Of a DNA stretch of 64,000 nt, positions 18,140 to 27,300 are shown piece after piece. The DNA comes from Algoriphagus iocasae (GTDB lineage Bacteria; Bacteroidota; Bacteroidia; Cytophagales; Cyclobacteriaceae). The stretch lies in the NCBI RefSeq assembly GCF_014206875.1, contig NZ_JACIJO010000002.1, positions 1,524,126 through 1,588,125 on the forward strand, given 5' to 3'. Within the stretch, counting starts at the first letter, position 1, and each line of letters opens with the position of its first letter. Made by a program: the position numbers and the translations under genes. The notes beneath the pieces were generated by a model that ran no database searches, was not told the origin of the DNA, and saw only the letters and a list, made by a program, of their open reading frames with translations.

Positions 18140-18823
18140 ATGAGTGCTGAAACTATAGAAAAAGCGATTGTCAAAAAGCCAGCAGAGGCTTTCCTTTCCA
18201 AGCGCCGTAAAAAATTAGTAACAGATCCTTTAGTGGATGAAAACCCAATTACTATTCAGGTATTGGGAATTTGTTCAGCATTGGCGGTAACTACACAGCT
18301 GAAGCCTACTCTTGTAATGGCGATCTCTGTAATTTTCGTAGTTGCGATGTCTAACTTTGTGATCTCTTTAATGAGAAACACGATTCCTGCCCGAGTTCGT
18401 ATTATCGTACAGCTTGCTGTGGTTGCTACCTTGGTAACTTTAGTAAGTGAAGTGTTGAAAGCTTTCGCTTACGATATGTATAAAGAACTTTCTGTATTCG
18501 TAGGTTTGATCATCACCAACTGTATTGTAATGGGTAGACTTGAAGCTTTTGCTTTGGGTAACAAACCTTATGATTCTGTTTTGGATGGTTTGGGATCTGC
18601 ATTAGGTTATTCTTGGATTATCCTAACAGTGGCTTTCTTTAGAGAGCTTTGGGGTTCGGGATCAGTGTTCGGATTACCTGTATTTGACACTATTTCAGGT
18701 ATTTTCGGTCCTGATTTTAAATTGGCTACCAACGGCCTAATGGTTTCTCCTGTGGGTGCTTTTATCATCTTAGGATTGATCATTTGGGTACAGCGTACCA
18801 AAACAGGATATGTTGAACACTAA
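18140..18823 (+). CDS. nqrD: Na+-translocating NADH:quinone reductase subunit D
   Basis: Integral membrane subunit with about six helices that, together with NqrE, holds an intramembrane iron-sulfur centre and helps form the sodium path. The blocks LGICSALAVTTQLKPTL and IITNCIVMGRLEAFAL carry the conserved cysteines. The N-terminus has an extra charged stretch of about 40 residues before the first conserved block, giving 227 aa against about 210 in many relatives. It lies 30 bp after nqrC and 16 bp before nqrE. Confidence 0.95.
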   Translation: MSAETIEKAIVKKPAEAFLSKRRKKLVTDPLVDENPITIQVLGICSALAVTTQLKPTLVMAISVIFVVAMSNFVISLMRNTIPARVRIIVQLAVVATLVTLVSEVLKAFAYDMYKELSVFVGLIITNCIVMGRLEAFALGNKPYDSVLDGLGSALGYSWIILTVAFFRELWGSGSVFGLPVFDTISGIFGPDFKLATNGLMVSPVGAFIILGLIIWVQRTKTGYVEH

Positions 18824-18839
18824 AAACCAGTAAAGAAAA

Positions 18840-19451
18840 ATGGAATTATTTAGCTTAGGTATTCGGTCGATTTTTATCGACAATATGGTTTTCGCTTACT
18901 TCCTTGGAATGTGTTCTTTCCTGGCGGTTTCGAAAAAAGTTAGTACAGCTATCGGTTTGGGAGCAGCAGTTATCTTCGTATTGACGGTGACAGTTCCAGT
19001 AAACTGGTTATTGAATGAATATGTATTGAAAGAAGGAGCTCTTTCTTGGGTAATGGCAGATCTTGCGTCTGTTGATCTTTCTTTCTTGAGATTCATCATG
19101 TTTATCGCGATCATCGCTGCGATGGTACAGTTGGTAGAAATGGTGGTTGAGAAATTTGCTCCAGCACTTTATGGTGCATTGGGTATTTTCCTTCCATTGA
19201 TCGCTGTAAACTGTGCAATCCTTGGGGGATCACTCTTCATGGCTCAGAGAGATTATACCTTGGCTGAATCTGCAGTTTATGGATTCGGTTCTGGTACTGG
19301 TTTCTGTTTGGCTATTGTGGCACTTGCCGCAATCAGAGAAAAACTGAAATATTCTAATGTTCCAAATGGTTTGAAAGGATTGGGTATTACAATGCTTTTG
19401 ACTGGATTAATGGGAATGGCCTTTATGTCCTTTATGGGTATTGACCTTTAA
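18840..19451 (+). CDS. nqrE: Na+-translocating NADH:quinone reductase subunit E
   Basis: Integral membrane subunit paralogous to NqrD but in opposite topology. [16 protein letters not shown] and [20 protein letters not shown] hold the cysteines for the shared iron-sulfur centre. The 203-aa length is normal. It is the last gene of the operon: a strong terminator starts 29 bases after its stop. The NADH-oxidising subunit gene nqrF, which usually follows, is not here. Confidence 0.95.
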   Translation: MELFSLGIRSIFIDNMVFAYFLGMCSFLAVSKKVSTAIGLGAAVIFVLTVTVPVNWLLNEYVLKEGALSWVMADLASVDLSFLRFIMFIAIIAAMVQLVEMVVEKFAPALYGALGIFLPLIAVNCAILGGSLFMAQRDYTLAESAVYGFGSGTGFCLAIVALAAIREKLKYSNVPNGLKGLGITMLLTGLMGMAFMSFMGIDL

Positions 19452-19479
19452 GATTAGAATTAGAACTTATATAGTAGTA

Positions 19480-19511
19480 AAAACCCGAAGAAGTAATTCT
19501 TCGGGTTTTTT
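19480..19511 (+). terminator. Terminator closing the nqrABCDE operon
   Basis: CCCGAAGAA (19484-19492) pairs perfectly with TTCTTCGGG (19497-19505) around a GTAA loop and is followed by TTTTTT. Its strength indicates that transcription ends after nqrE. Confidence 0.88.
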
Positions 19512-19580
19512 ATTTTAATAGGAGAAATTAATTCAAGAATTGGCTTTAAATTTCATGTCAAACTATTAAACACTCGTATT

Positions 19581-20210
19581 ATGAAAAATTTATTTTCATT
19601 TGCCATTTGCTTTTTGATCACACTTTCAGTTTCTGCCCAATCTGGAGAATGGGTGGAGCTTTTCAACGGTAAAAACTTAGATGGCTGGAAAATTTCAGAA
19701 AACTCTCAATCATTCAAAGTGGAAGATGGAGTAATCAAAGTAGAAGGCCCAAGAGGACATGCATTTTACAATGGAGATGTCGCAAACCATGATTTCAATA
19801 ACTTCGAAGTAATCGCCGAAGTAAAAACAATGCCTGGAGCTAATTCAGGAATTTTTATTCATACCCAATACCAAGAAGATGGATGGCCAAATGTAGGCTA
19901 TGAAATTCAGGTAAATCAAAGTCATGGTGATTGGAGAAAAACGGGTAGTGTTTATTCTTTCCAAGACGTGAAAGATGTTTATGTGAAAGATGGAGAATGG
20001 TACACTGAGCATATCATCGTACAAGGTGATGTGGTGACTGTAAAGATCAATGGCGAAACAGTGAATGTTTACGACCAATCCAAAGACGAAAACCGTAAAG
20101 GTGATTTGGGTACTAAAAAAGTAGACCACGGAACGATAGCTTTGCAGGCCCATGATCCAAAGTCTGTGATTTATTACAAAAGCGTGAAAGTGAAAGTTCT
20201 TCCTGATTGA
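19581..20210 (+). CDS. Secreted DUF1080 protein (3-keto-disaccharide hydrolase family)
   Basis: Exported by a signal peptide ending in SVSAQ (about residue 20). The mature domain opens WVELFNGKNLDGW, the hallmark of DUF1080, a concanavalin-like beta-sandwich family now linked to cleavage of 3-keto-glycosides. The block ANSGIFIHTQY and the closing strand are also typical. Catalytic residues were not assigned. It sits alone between the nqr terminator and a hairpin at 20249-20281. Two further family members occur at 62141-63495. Confidence 0.88.
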   Translation: MKNLFSFAICFLITLSVSAQSGEWVELFNGKNLDGWKISENSQSFKVEDGVIKVEGPRGHAFYNGDVANHDFNNFEVIAEVKTMPGANSGIFIHTQYQEDGWPNVGYEIQVNQSHGDWRKTGSVYSFQDVKDVYVKDGEWYTEHIIVQGDVVTVKINGETVNVYDQSKDENRKGDLGTKKVDHGTIALQAHDPKSVIYYKSVKVKVLPD

Positions 20211-20248
20211 TATAGAGAAATTTAAATAGAATAGTATCATCAAGTATA

Positions 20249-20285
20249 AATCCTGATTAGTTTTGAACCCTAATCAGGATTTTAA
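20249..20285 (+). terminator. Hairpin after the DUF1080 gene
   Basis: AATCCTGATTA (20249-20259) pairs perfectly with TAATCAGGATT (20271-20281). Only a short T-rich tail follows, so termination may be weak. It covers the TTG at 20263 and so argues against that codon as start of the next gene. Confidence 0.6.
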
Positions 20286-20295
20286 ATTTATAGCC

Positions 20296-20850
20296 ATGGC
20301 TTTTACCTATAAGCGTATTCTTTCTTATTTCTTGCGTGGGTTATTGTTTGTCACTCCGCTGGTAGTGACGATTTATATTATCTTTCAAACCATCCTTTTC
20401 CTCGATAATTTAATTCCAGTTCCTATCCCAGGTATTGGGATTTTGATGGTATTGGCATTAATAACTTTTGTGGGCTATTTGGCTAGTTTATTCTTTGCAA
20501 AACCGCTTTTTGATTGGTTAGAAAGAGGCTTGGTGAGAATCCCATTGGTCAACTTGATTTATACCAGTATCAAGGATTTGATGGGGGCATTTGTTGGAGA
20601 TAAAAAAAAATTTTCCTCTCCGGTAAAAGTTCAGATAAGCGACACCTTGATGAGATTGGGATTTATCACGCAAGAGGATATGTCTATTATCGGAGAGGCT
20701 GATTTGGTAGCTGTTTATTTTCCCCATAGTTACAATGTGTCAGGAAATGTGTTCTTGGTGCCAAAAGATAAAGTAACACCTTTGGTAGGTGTAAAAAGCT
20801 CCGATGTGATGAAGTTTATGGTGAGTGGAGGAGTTTCAACTTTAGTTTAA
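20296..20850 (+). CDS. DUF502 family membrane protein
   Basis: A 184-aa protein from ATG 20296. Two membrane helices (about residues 11-35 and 48-72) are followed by a soluble domain with the DUF502 blocks RIPLVNLIYTSIKDLMGAF and VAVYFPHSYNVSGNVFLVPKD. The family is widespread and uncharacterised in bacteria. The upstream TTG alternative lies inside a hairpin and is rejected. It is monocistronic, with its own terminator. Confidence 0.85.
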   Translation: MAFTYKRILSYFLRGLLFVTPLVVTIYIIFQTILFLDNLIPVPIPGIGILMVLALITFVGYLASLFFAKPLFDWLERGLVRIPLVNLIYTSIKDLMGAFVGDKKKFSSPVKVQISDTLMRLGFITQEDMSIIGEADLVAVYFPHSYNVSGNVFLVPKDKVTPLVGVKSSDVMKFMVSGGVSTLV

Positions 20851-20866
20851 AAAGATATGATTCATA

Positions 20867-20905
20867 AAAAGAACAGCCAGCAATTATCGCTGGCTGTTCT
20901 TTTTT
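20867..20905. terminator. Bidirectional terminator between DUF502 and selD
   Basis: GAACAGCCAGC (20871-20881) pairs perfectly with GCTGGCTGTTC (20889-20899), with A tract to the left and T tract to the right. It serves both converging transcripts. Confidence 0.9.
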
Positions 20906-21944
20906 AGTTCACTTCCACTACAAATTCCCCTTTTTCTTTAAACTTCCCAATTTCCCAAATCACCTGATTCTGTTGCTTCATCGCGTCTTCAAACCATTTT
21001 TGGTTTTCTGGATCTACTGCTAGCATAAGACCTCCGCTAGTTTGTGGATCGCAAAGTTTGACCAAATCCATTCCTACCACACCTTTTGTTTTGGCACTAT
21101 AAGCATTCCAGTTTCGATACGTATTGTCTGGGAAAATAAATTGATTGATGTACTCCTGAATCCCATCGATCAAAGGAAGTTTATGTAATATTATTTCGGC
21201 TGAGACCTTGGCCGCGTCGCACATTTCGGTGAGATGTCCAAGCAAACCAAATCCAGTCACATCGGTCATCGCATGAACTTCCTCATGATTCCCTATTATT
21301 TCTCCTATAGAATTTAATCTACAAGCCGTGTCAAGTAAGTTGAGGTAATCTTTATCCTGAATTTTTTGTCTTTTTAAAGCAGTGGCCAAGACGCCAATTC
21401 CAAGGGGTTTGGTGAGGTAAATGATATCGCCGGCTTTTGCACCTTTATTGGTTTTGATTTTTCGTGGATGCACAATTCCATTGACAGATAGTCCGAAAAT
21501 CGGGTCTTTAGCTGCAATAGAATGTCCTCCCGCCAATTCTATTCCTGCGGTTTTGCAAATACTTTTTGCTCCCTCCATAACTTTTGCTGCAAGTTCAGGT
21601 GCTAACTTCTCTACTGGCCAGCTCAAAATTGCATTGGCAAAAACTGGTTTTCCTCCCATTGCATAAACATCCGAAATGGCATTGGCAGCGGCAATTCTTC
21701 CAAAATCATATGGGTTGTCAACAATTGGTGTAAAGAAATCTACGGTGTTGATAATCGCAATATCCTCTGAAACCTGATAAACTGCCGCATCATCTTTTCC
21801 AGAGTTACCTACCAAAAGTTTCGGGTCGATTTGAGAAAATGATCCACTTGAGGATAAAATCTGATCTAAGATTGCCGGAGCTATTTTGCATCCGCATCCA
21901 GATCCTTCGCTCCACTCAGTGAGTCGGGTTGGTAAGTTTTCCAT
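20904..21944 (-). CDS. selD: Selenide, water dikinase
   Basis: Makes selenophosphate from selenide and ATP. The active-site pair Cys17 and Lys20 lies in GSGCGCKIAP, at the same numbering as the E. coli enzyme. A cysteine replaces the selenocysteine found in some SelD proteins, so no UGA recoding is needed. The 346-aa length is normal. Its start overlaps the end of mnmH by 29 bp. The pairing points to selenophosphate being used for tRNA selenouridine. Confidence 0.96.
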   Translation of the reverse strand: MENLPTRLTEWSEGSGCGCKIAPAILDQILSSSGSFSQIDPKLLVGNSGKDDAAVYQVSEDIAIINTVDFFTPIVDNPYDFGRIAAANAISDVYAMGGKPVFANAILSWPVEKLAPELAAKVMEGAKSICKTAGIELAGGHSIAAKDPIFGLSVNGIVHPRKIKTNKGAKAGDIIYLTKPLGIGVLATALKRQKIQDKDYLNLLDTACRLNSIGEIIGNHEEVHAMTDVTGFGLLGHLTEMCDAAKVSAEIILHKLPLIDGIQEYINQFIFPDNTYRNWNAYSAKTKGVVGMDLVKLCDPQTSGGLMLAVDPENQKWFEDAMKQQNQVIWEIGKFKEKGEFVVEVN

Positions 21945-22971
21945 GAATGATACTCTTAAGCTTTAATAAAATTTCTGTGGATTCATTTAAATCCTTATTT
22001 GATAAATCTAAAATTTCGATGGTGTCTGAGCTATGTCTTTCCAAATCGAATTGGTATGTCTTATCATAATAAATCAACATATTTGATATCCAAGACTCAT
22101 GATTATCATTGAGGATATCCTCAATGGCATTGGTAGTTCTAAGACCTCCCAATTTCTTTTTAAGCCTGTTGACTGCTGCAATAAGTTCTTCTTTCGGTAA
22201 ATGGGAATATTCTTCCTTAATCAATTGAATCCTGTCTGCTTCTGGCTTTCTGATATCGATCAAAGGAGATTTTGCCATTTGATCAAAAAAATGATCGTTC
22301 AACACGATTTTCCCAATCCTTCGACTTTCATTTTCCAGCCAAATGATTTTTTCAGGATCCTTCTTTGCCAATTCTTCTGACATCAGGTTTTCGAATTGCT
22401 CCACACTTGGTTGAGGAGCTTGACCGATCGCTCCAAATGCCGATCCTTTGTGATTCGCCAAAGCCTCTAAATCTAAAATCTGTTCTCCTCTTGTTTCGAG
22501 TTCTTTCAGAAGTCTGGTTTTTCCCACTCCGGTTTTTCCTCCTAAGACAAGCAGGTTCCAATTCTTTCTTACCTGCTCAAAAGTGAAAGTTCTGTAGGTC
22601 TTGTACCCGGCTTTTAGCCGGTATACTTCAAATCCCACCATGCTCAAAAGCCAGGAAAGGATTTGACTCCTCATACCACCTCTCCAGCAATAAACCAGAA
22701 TTTTCCCATCAGGAAATTTGTCTAAAACAGACTTTTGGATTTCATGAAACCTGGGGCCAACAAGCTCAAATCCTTTTAAGGTAGCCTCAATAGCACCTTT
22801 TTCCTTGTAGATGGTTCCGACGATAATTCTCTCCTCATTGGTAAGGATAGGTATATTGCAAGCGTCTGGGATGTGACTTTGAGCAAACTCTCCTTCGCTT
22901 CTGGCATCTATCAGAGGGATCTGAGTTCTTAGAGACCAAAACTCTTCCAGTGAAATCAATTTTTCTTTCAT
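21916..22971 (-). CDS. mnmH: tRNA 2-selenouridine synthase
   Basis: Replaces sulfur by selenium at the wobble 2-thiouridine of certain tRNAs, using selenophosphate from SelD. An N-terminal rhodanese domain has the catalytic cysteine in VYCWRGGMRS (C95), followed by a P-loop domain (GGKTGVGKT at about 144-152). From ATG at 22971 the protein is 351 aa. A start at 22998 would lie within the thioredoxin terminator and is rejected. It forms an overlapping two-gene operon with selD. Confidence 0.95.
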   Translation of the reverse strand: MKEKLISLEEFWSLRTQIPLIDARSEGEFAQSHIPDACNIPILTNEERIIVGTIYKEKGAIEATLKGFELVGPRFHEIQKSVLDKFPDGKILVYCWRGGMRSQILSWLLSMVGFEVYRLKAGYKTYRTFTFEQVRKNWNLLVLGGKTGVGKTRLLKELETRGEQILDLEALANHKGSAFGAIGQAPQPSVEQFENLMSEELAKKDPEKIIWLENESRRIGKIVLNDHFFDQMAKSPLIDIRKPEADRIQLIKEEYSHLPKEELIAAVNRLKKKLGGLRTTNAIEDILNDNHESWISNMLIYYDKTYQFDLERHSSDTIEILDLSNKDLNESTEILLKLKSIIHGKLTNPTH

Positions 22972-22984
22972 CGAACCATTAAGA

Positions 22985-23020
22985 TAAAAAAAAGCCACAA
23001 GGAATACCCTGTGGCTTTAC
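22985..23020 (-). terminator. Terminator after thioredoxin
   Basis: On the minus strand AAAGCCACA (23018-23010) pairs with TGTGGCTTT (22999-22991), followed by a T run (seen as AAAAA on the plus strand at 22986-22990). It ends the trxA transcript just before mnmH. Confidence 0.82.
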
Positions 23021-23038
23021 TCTTAATAATTATTTCTA

Positions 23039-23359
23039 TTAAAGTTGAGCGTCTAGTTTTTGTGCCAAAACTGATTTTGGAACTGCACCAATTTGCTTAT
23101 CTACAATTTGTCCTCCTTTGAAGAATAATAAAGTTGGGATAGATCTGATTCCGAAAGCTTGAGCTACTGAAGGGTTTGCATCTACGTCTACTTTTCCGAT
23201 GACAGCTTTTCCGTCATAATCACCAGCTAATTCTTCTACCACTGGACCGATCATTTTACAAGGTCCACACCACTCTGCCCAGAAGTCTACCAAAATTGGT
23301 TGTTCGGATTTGATAATTTCTTCGAAGTTAGCATCAGTGATTTCAATTGCTTTTCCCAT
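23039..23359 (-). CDS. trxA: Thioredoxin
   Basis: Small cytosolic disulfide reductase. The active site WCGPC gives C31 and C34, preceded by ILVDFWAE and followed by the cis-proline block RSIPTLLFF. At 106 aa it is a classical thioredoxin without signal peptide. It is monocistronic with a promoter box about 33 bases upstream of the start and a strong terminator downstream. Confidence 0.97.
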   Translation of the reverse strand: MGKAIEITDANFEEIIKSEQPILVDFWAEWCGPCKMIGPVVEELAGDYDGKAVIGKVDVDANPSVAQAFGIRSIPTLLFFKGGQIVDKQIGAVPKSVLAQKLDAQL

Positions 23360-23391
23360 TGTATGTTTAGTTTAGATTTGCTTAATTTTTT

Positions 23392-23399
23392 CAAATATA
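23392..23399 (-). promoter_or_regulatory. Consensus -7 promoter box of trxA
   Basis: On the minus strand the sequence reads TATATTTG, matching TAnnTTTG, about 33 bases upstream of the trxA ATG. No clear -33 element was found. Confidence 0.5.
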
Positions 23400-23515
23400 T
23401 GAGCAAAAGCCGATTGAAGAATAATAAGTTCCGATCGATTTAAAATTTTTGTCTATGACTTATAGAAGAAATTAATATTCTGATTGAATTACTTGACCTA
23501 TTTGCTTCAAAAATT

Positions 23516-24286
23516 TTACTCATAATAGGTGTAATTAACCTTTCCCAATTCCTGTTGTCCAAAATGTAAATCGTAATATATCTCTTCTATTATTCTTCCC
23601 ATTTCATCATAGAAATATTTTAAAGCTTCAGAGTTCTCTGTTTCAGAAGTAGTCTTTGAAAAAATTCTCCCCATATCATCGTAGTTGATCTGGTAGCTGT
23701 AATACGGGATTTCAATGTTTTTATCCCAATAAAAATATTCCTTAATAACCTTATTACTTTCAGGATTTTCGTAAAACATTTCAATTTTCTCTCCAGCGAA
23801 TGGTAATCGGCCAGTCATTTTCACCTTTCGTTGATTTTCATCATAAAAGAACTCAAGAATTTTGGTGTTTGAATCATTATTCCCTCTGGAGATGCTAGCT
23901 ATTTGATGGAAGTCTGTATATAGATATTGGGTTGAGTTCAGATATTTCAAGAGACCATTTTCCCTAAAATAATTCTTTGAATAAATAATGTGGCCTAGAT
24001 TATCGTAATGGTGTACGGAGTAGGAATAATTATCATTGGACTCATATGTTTTAATCGTAAGAATTGAATCACCCGCTTGATTGTAGAAAAATTCCTCATG
24101 GCTAATGTTGTTTTGCAATTCCATTGTTTTGGATTTTAATTTTCCTGAAGGGTTTTTTACAACATGAACCAAAAGTGAATCGAGATTTAGAATGTCAAAA
24201 TCTTCTTGAACTGCTACTGGATTTTCTTCTTCAGTACAAGCAGTTAGATAAAGTAGACTAAAAAGTACTAGGAGATATTTTTTCAT
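23516..24286 (-). CDS. Lipoprotein with YD-like repeats, unknown function
   Basis: A signal peptide with lipobox LTAC (Cys17) marks a membrane-anchored lipoprotein of 256 aa. The mature part has degenerate repeats of the type YxYDxxGRIxxxxYY (HHYDNLGHIIYSKNY, INYDDMGRIFSKT, YFYDEMGRIIEEIYY). These resemble the sugar-binding YD repeats of RHS-like proteins. No toxin or secretion domain accompanies it. Such short YD lipoproteins are common and uncharacterised in Bacteroidota. Confidence 0.7.
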   Translation of the reverse strand: MKKYLLVLFSLLYLTACTEEENPVAVQEDFDILNLDSLLVHVVKNPSGKLKSKTMELQNNISHEEFFYNQAGDSILTIKTYESNDNYSYSVHHYDNLGHIIYSKNYFRENGLLKYLNSTQYLYTDFHQIASISRGNNDSNTKILEFFYDENQRKVKMTGRLPFAGEKIEMFYENPESNKVIKEYFYWDKNIEIPYYSYQINYDDMGRIFSKTTSETENSEALKYFYDEMGRIIEEIYYDLHFGQQELGKVNYTYYE

Positions 24287-24331
24287 TTTGAGTTAGTTTT
24301 CAGGTAGTTAAGATAACTAAACTCACTGGTG

Positions 24332-24369
24332 AAAAAAAATAGCTGAGATGGAAAAATTCCACCTCAGCT
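24332..24369 (-). terminator. Terminator after dnaE
   Basis: AGCTGAGATGGAA (24341-24353) pairs with TTCCACCTCAGCT (24357-24369) with one mismatch. On the minus strand it is followed by a T run (A tract at 24332-24339 on the plus strand). Confidence 0.8.
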
Positions 24370-24397
24370 TTAAATTTTGAGTTTCAAAGGTCTTGGT

Positions 24398-27300
24398 TTA
24401 AATCACTTTGTAAACCACTTCCGGGATCTCTTTCAATTCTTTGATCATCTCAGCACTTGGATCGATGGAGAATTTCTTTGAAAATAATTCCAATGCTATA
24501 TTCTCCTTCCTGTCCACAATGTCAAAGTAGAGCTTTGCGTCACCTTTATATTTTTCCGTGATGGCCTCCAGCTTTTCCATCAGGTCTAGGGTCAAATCAT
24601 CCAAATCAATATTTACACGAAGCCCTTTGACCATTTTTCCACGGACTTCACTGAGCAGCATGATATTGGTGATCTTAAACTCCAATTCATTTTCTGCCCA
24701 TCTCTTCCCGACAATCTGTCCAGAAAGGTACAAAAACCAGCCTGTCATGAAGTATTCTTTGAATTTCACGTAGTCTTCGCCAAACAGAAAGAATGTAAAA
24801 CCTCCATGGTAATCCTCCAGCGTCAAGGTTCCAAAAGGCTTTCCATTTTTGGTAGTCCTATGCGCAAAACTGGTTACGGAGCCAGCAATTTTTAATTCCT
24901 TCTTGTTCTTTAAACTTTCCAGATCATTTAACTCAGGAAGATTCGCGTTGGTGAAGGATTCGATTTCCAATCGATATTGATCTAGCGGATGCCCTGAAAT
25001 GTAAAGACCGACTACCTCCTTTTCAATGTTTAGCTGTTGAAGCTGCGAAAATGGCTCCATCGGTGCCACTGAAGGCAAAGGAATGTCCATGCTTCCACCG
25101 CCACCTCCAAAAAGACTTACCTGCGCACTATCTTCTTCCTGCTGTACTTTTTGTGCATACTTGGTTGCTTTTTCGATCAAGGTTAAATCTCCATCGGGAG
25201 CTTCCAAATATTGACGACGATGATGCTCTTTGAAACAGTCAAACCCTCCAGCCATGGCTAAAGCTTCCATGGTTTTTTTATTTAGAGCTTTGGAGCTTAC
25301 TCTTTTCGCAAAGTCAAAGATATTTTTGAAAGGACCGTTCGCTTCTCTTTCTTTGATAATTTCATCTACAGCAGCCGAGCCAGCTCCTTTGATTGCAGCC
25401 ATTCCAAATCGAATTTCTCCGGCTGCATTTACAGTAAACCCATTTTTGGATTCATTGACATCTGGCCCCAAAACTGGGATACCTGCCCGCTTACATTCCT
25501 CCATGAAAAACGTCACCTGCGTGATGTCATTCATGTTATTGCTCAGTACCGAAGCTAAATATTCAGCAGGATAATGGGCCTTTAAGTAAGCTGTCTGATA
25601 AGCAATCCATGCATAACAGGTGGAGTGGGATTTGTTAAATGCATAGGATGCAAAAGCCTCCCAGTCAGTCCAGATCTTTGAGAGTTTTTTGGCATCATGT
25701 CCTTTGGCGGAAGCCTGTTCGATGAATTTAGGTTTCATCTTATCCAGTACATCTTTCTGCTTCTTACCCATGGCCTTTCTCAAAACATCCGCCTCACCTT
25801 TGGTGAATCCAGCTAGCTTTTGAGAAAGAAGCATTACCTGTTCCTGATAGACAGTAATCCCATAAGTCTCTTCCAGGTATTCTTTCATATCGTCCAGATC
25901 GTACTCGATTGGCTCGATACCATGTTTTCTTTTAATAAAAGAAGGAATGTACGCCAATGGTCCTGGACGGTACAGTGCGTTCATGGCAATCAAATCCGCA
26001 AAAACGGTAGGCTTCAGTTCGCGCATGTATTTCTGCATTCCGGCAGATTCATATTGAAAAATACCAACTGTTTCTCCTCTCTGGAAAAGCTCATAGGTCT
26101 TTTCATCGTCGATAGGGAAGGTGTCAGCGTCCAACTCGATGCCATGTCTTTCCTTGATGATTTTGATCGCTGTTTTGATCAGAGTCAGGGTTTTTAAACC
26201 CAAAAAGTCCATTTTCAAGAGGCCTGCAGATTCTACCACCGAGTTGTCAAACTGGGTACAAACCATGTCGGAATCTTTGGCAAGGGCAACAGGAACGAAA
26301 TTGGTGATGTCGTCCGGAGTGATGATCACCCCACAGGCATGAATTCCGAGGTTTCGAACTGATCCTTCCAGCATGGTCGCCTGATTGATCGTCTTAGCAG
26401 ATTCATCCTGACCTTTTGAAATTCTAATTAATTCATCCGCTTTGGCGATCATTTCTCCCTGGCCTTTCAACTTATCAGAAAGTGCAGCTCTGTTTCCTGC
26501 CATTCCAAAAAGGGCTTTCAGCTTGATGTCAGGAACTAGGTTTGCTAATCTTCCAGCTTCCGCCAAAGGCAAATTCAATACCCTCGCTGTATCACGGATT
26601 GCGGATTTGGCGGCCATGGTACCATAGGTGATAATTTGGGCCACCTGATTCGAACCGTATTTTTTGATTACATAATCAATGACGCTCTGACGACCTTCAT
26701 CGTCAAAGTCAATATCAATATCGGGAAGTGAAACCCTATCCGGATTTAGGAATCTCTCAAAAAGGAGATCGTACTCGATCGGATCCACATTTGTAATTCC
26801 AATGCAATAGGCCACTGCAGATCCGGCAGCCGATCCACGTCCAGGCCCTACAGAAACTCCCATCTTTCTTGCTTCACCGGTAAAATCCTGTACGATCAAG
26901 AAATAACCTGGGTAGCCTGTTTTTTCGATAGTAGCTAATTCAAAATCCAAACGTTCTTGGATTTCAGGTGTGATTTCCTTGTATCGTTTTTTGGCTCCTT
27001 CATATGTCAAATGCCTCAAAAAAGCATTCTCTCCACGTTTTCCGCCGTCAACATCGTCCTCGGGATGTTTGAATTGATCAGGAATATCGAATTTTGGAAG
27101 TAGTACTTCCCTTGCCAATTTGTAAGCTTCGATTTTGTCTACAATTTCCTGCGTGCATTCTATCGCCTCCGGCAAATCGGCAAAAAGCTTTTTCATTTCA
27201 TCAGGACTCTTGATGTAGAATTCATCATTTGGGAATCCATATCTGAATTCACGTCCTCGTTTCCCGATGTATTTTTTAGGCTTCTCTACCAGTTCGCCGT

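Noticed and set aside
20263..20295. TTG start for the DUF502 protein
   Set aside because: The codon is inside a hairpin, and ATG 20296 fits the family start.
20904..21944. Possible selenocysteine in SelD
   Set aside because: Position 17 is an ordinary cysteine codon; no in-frame UGA is present.
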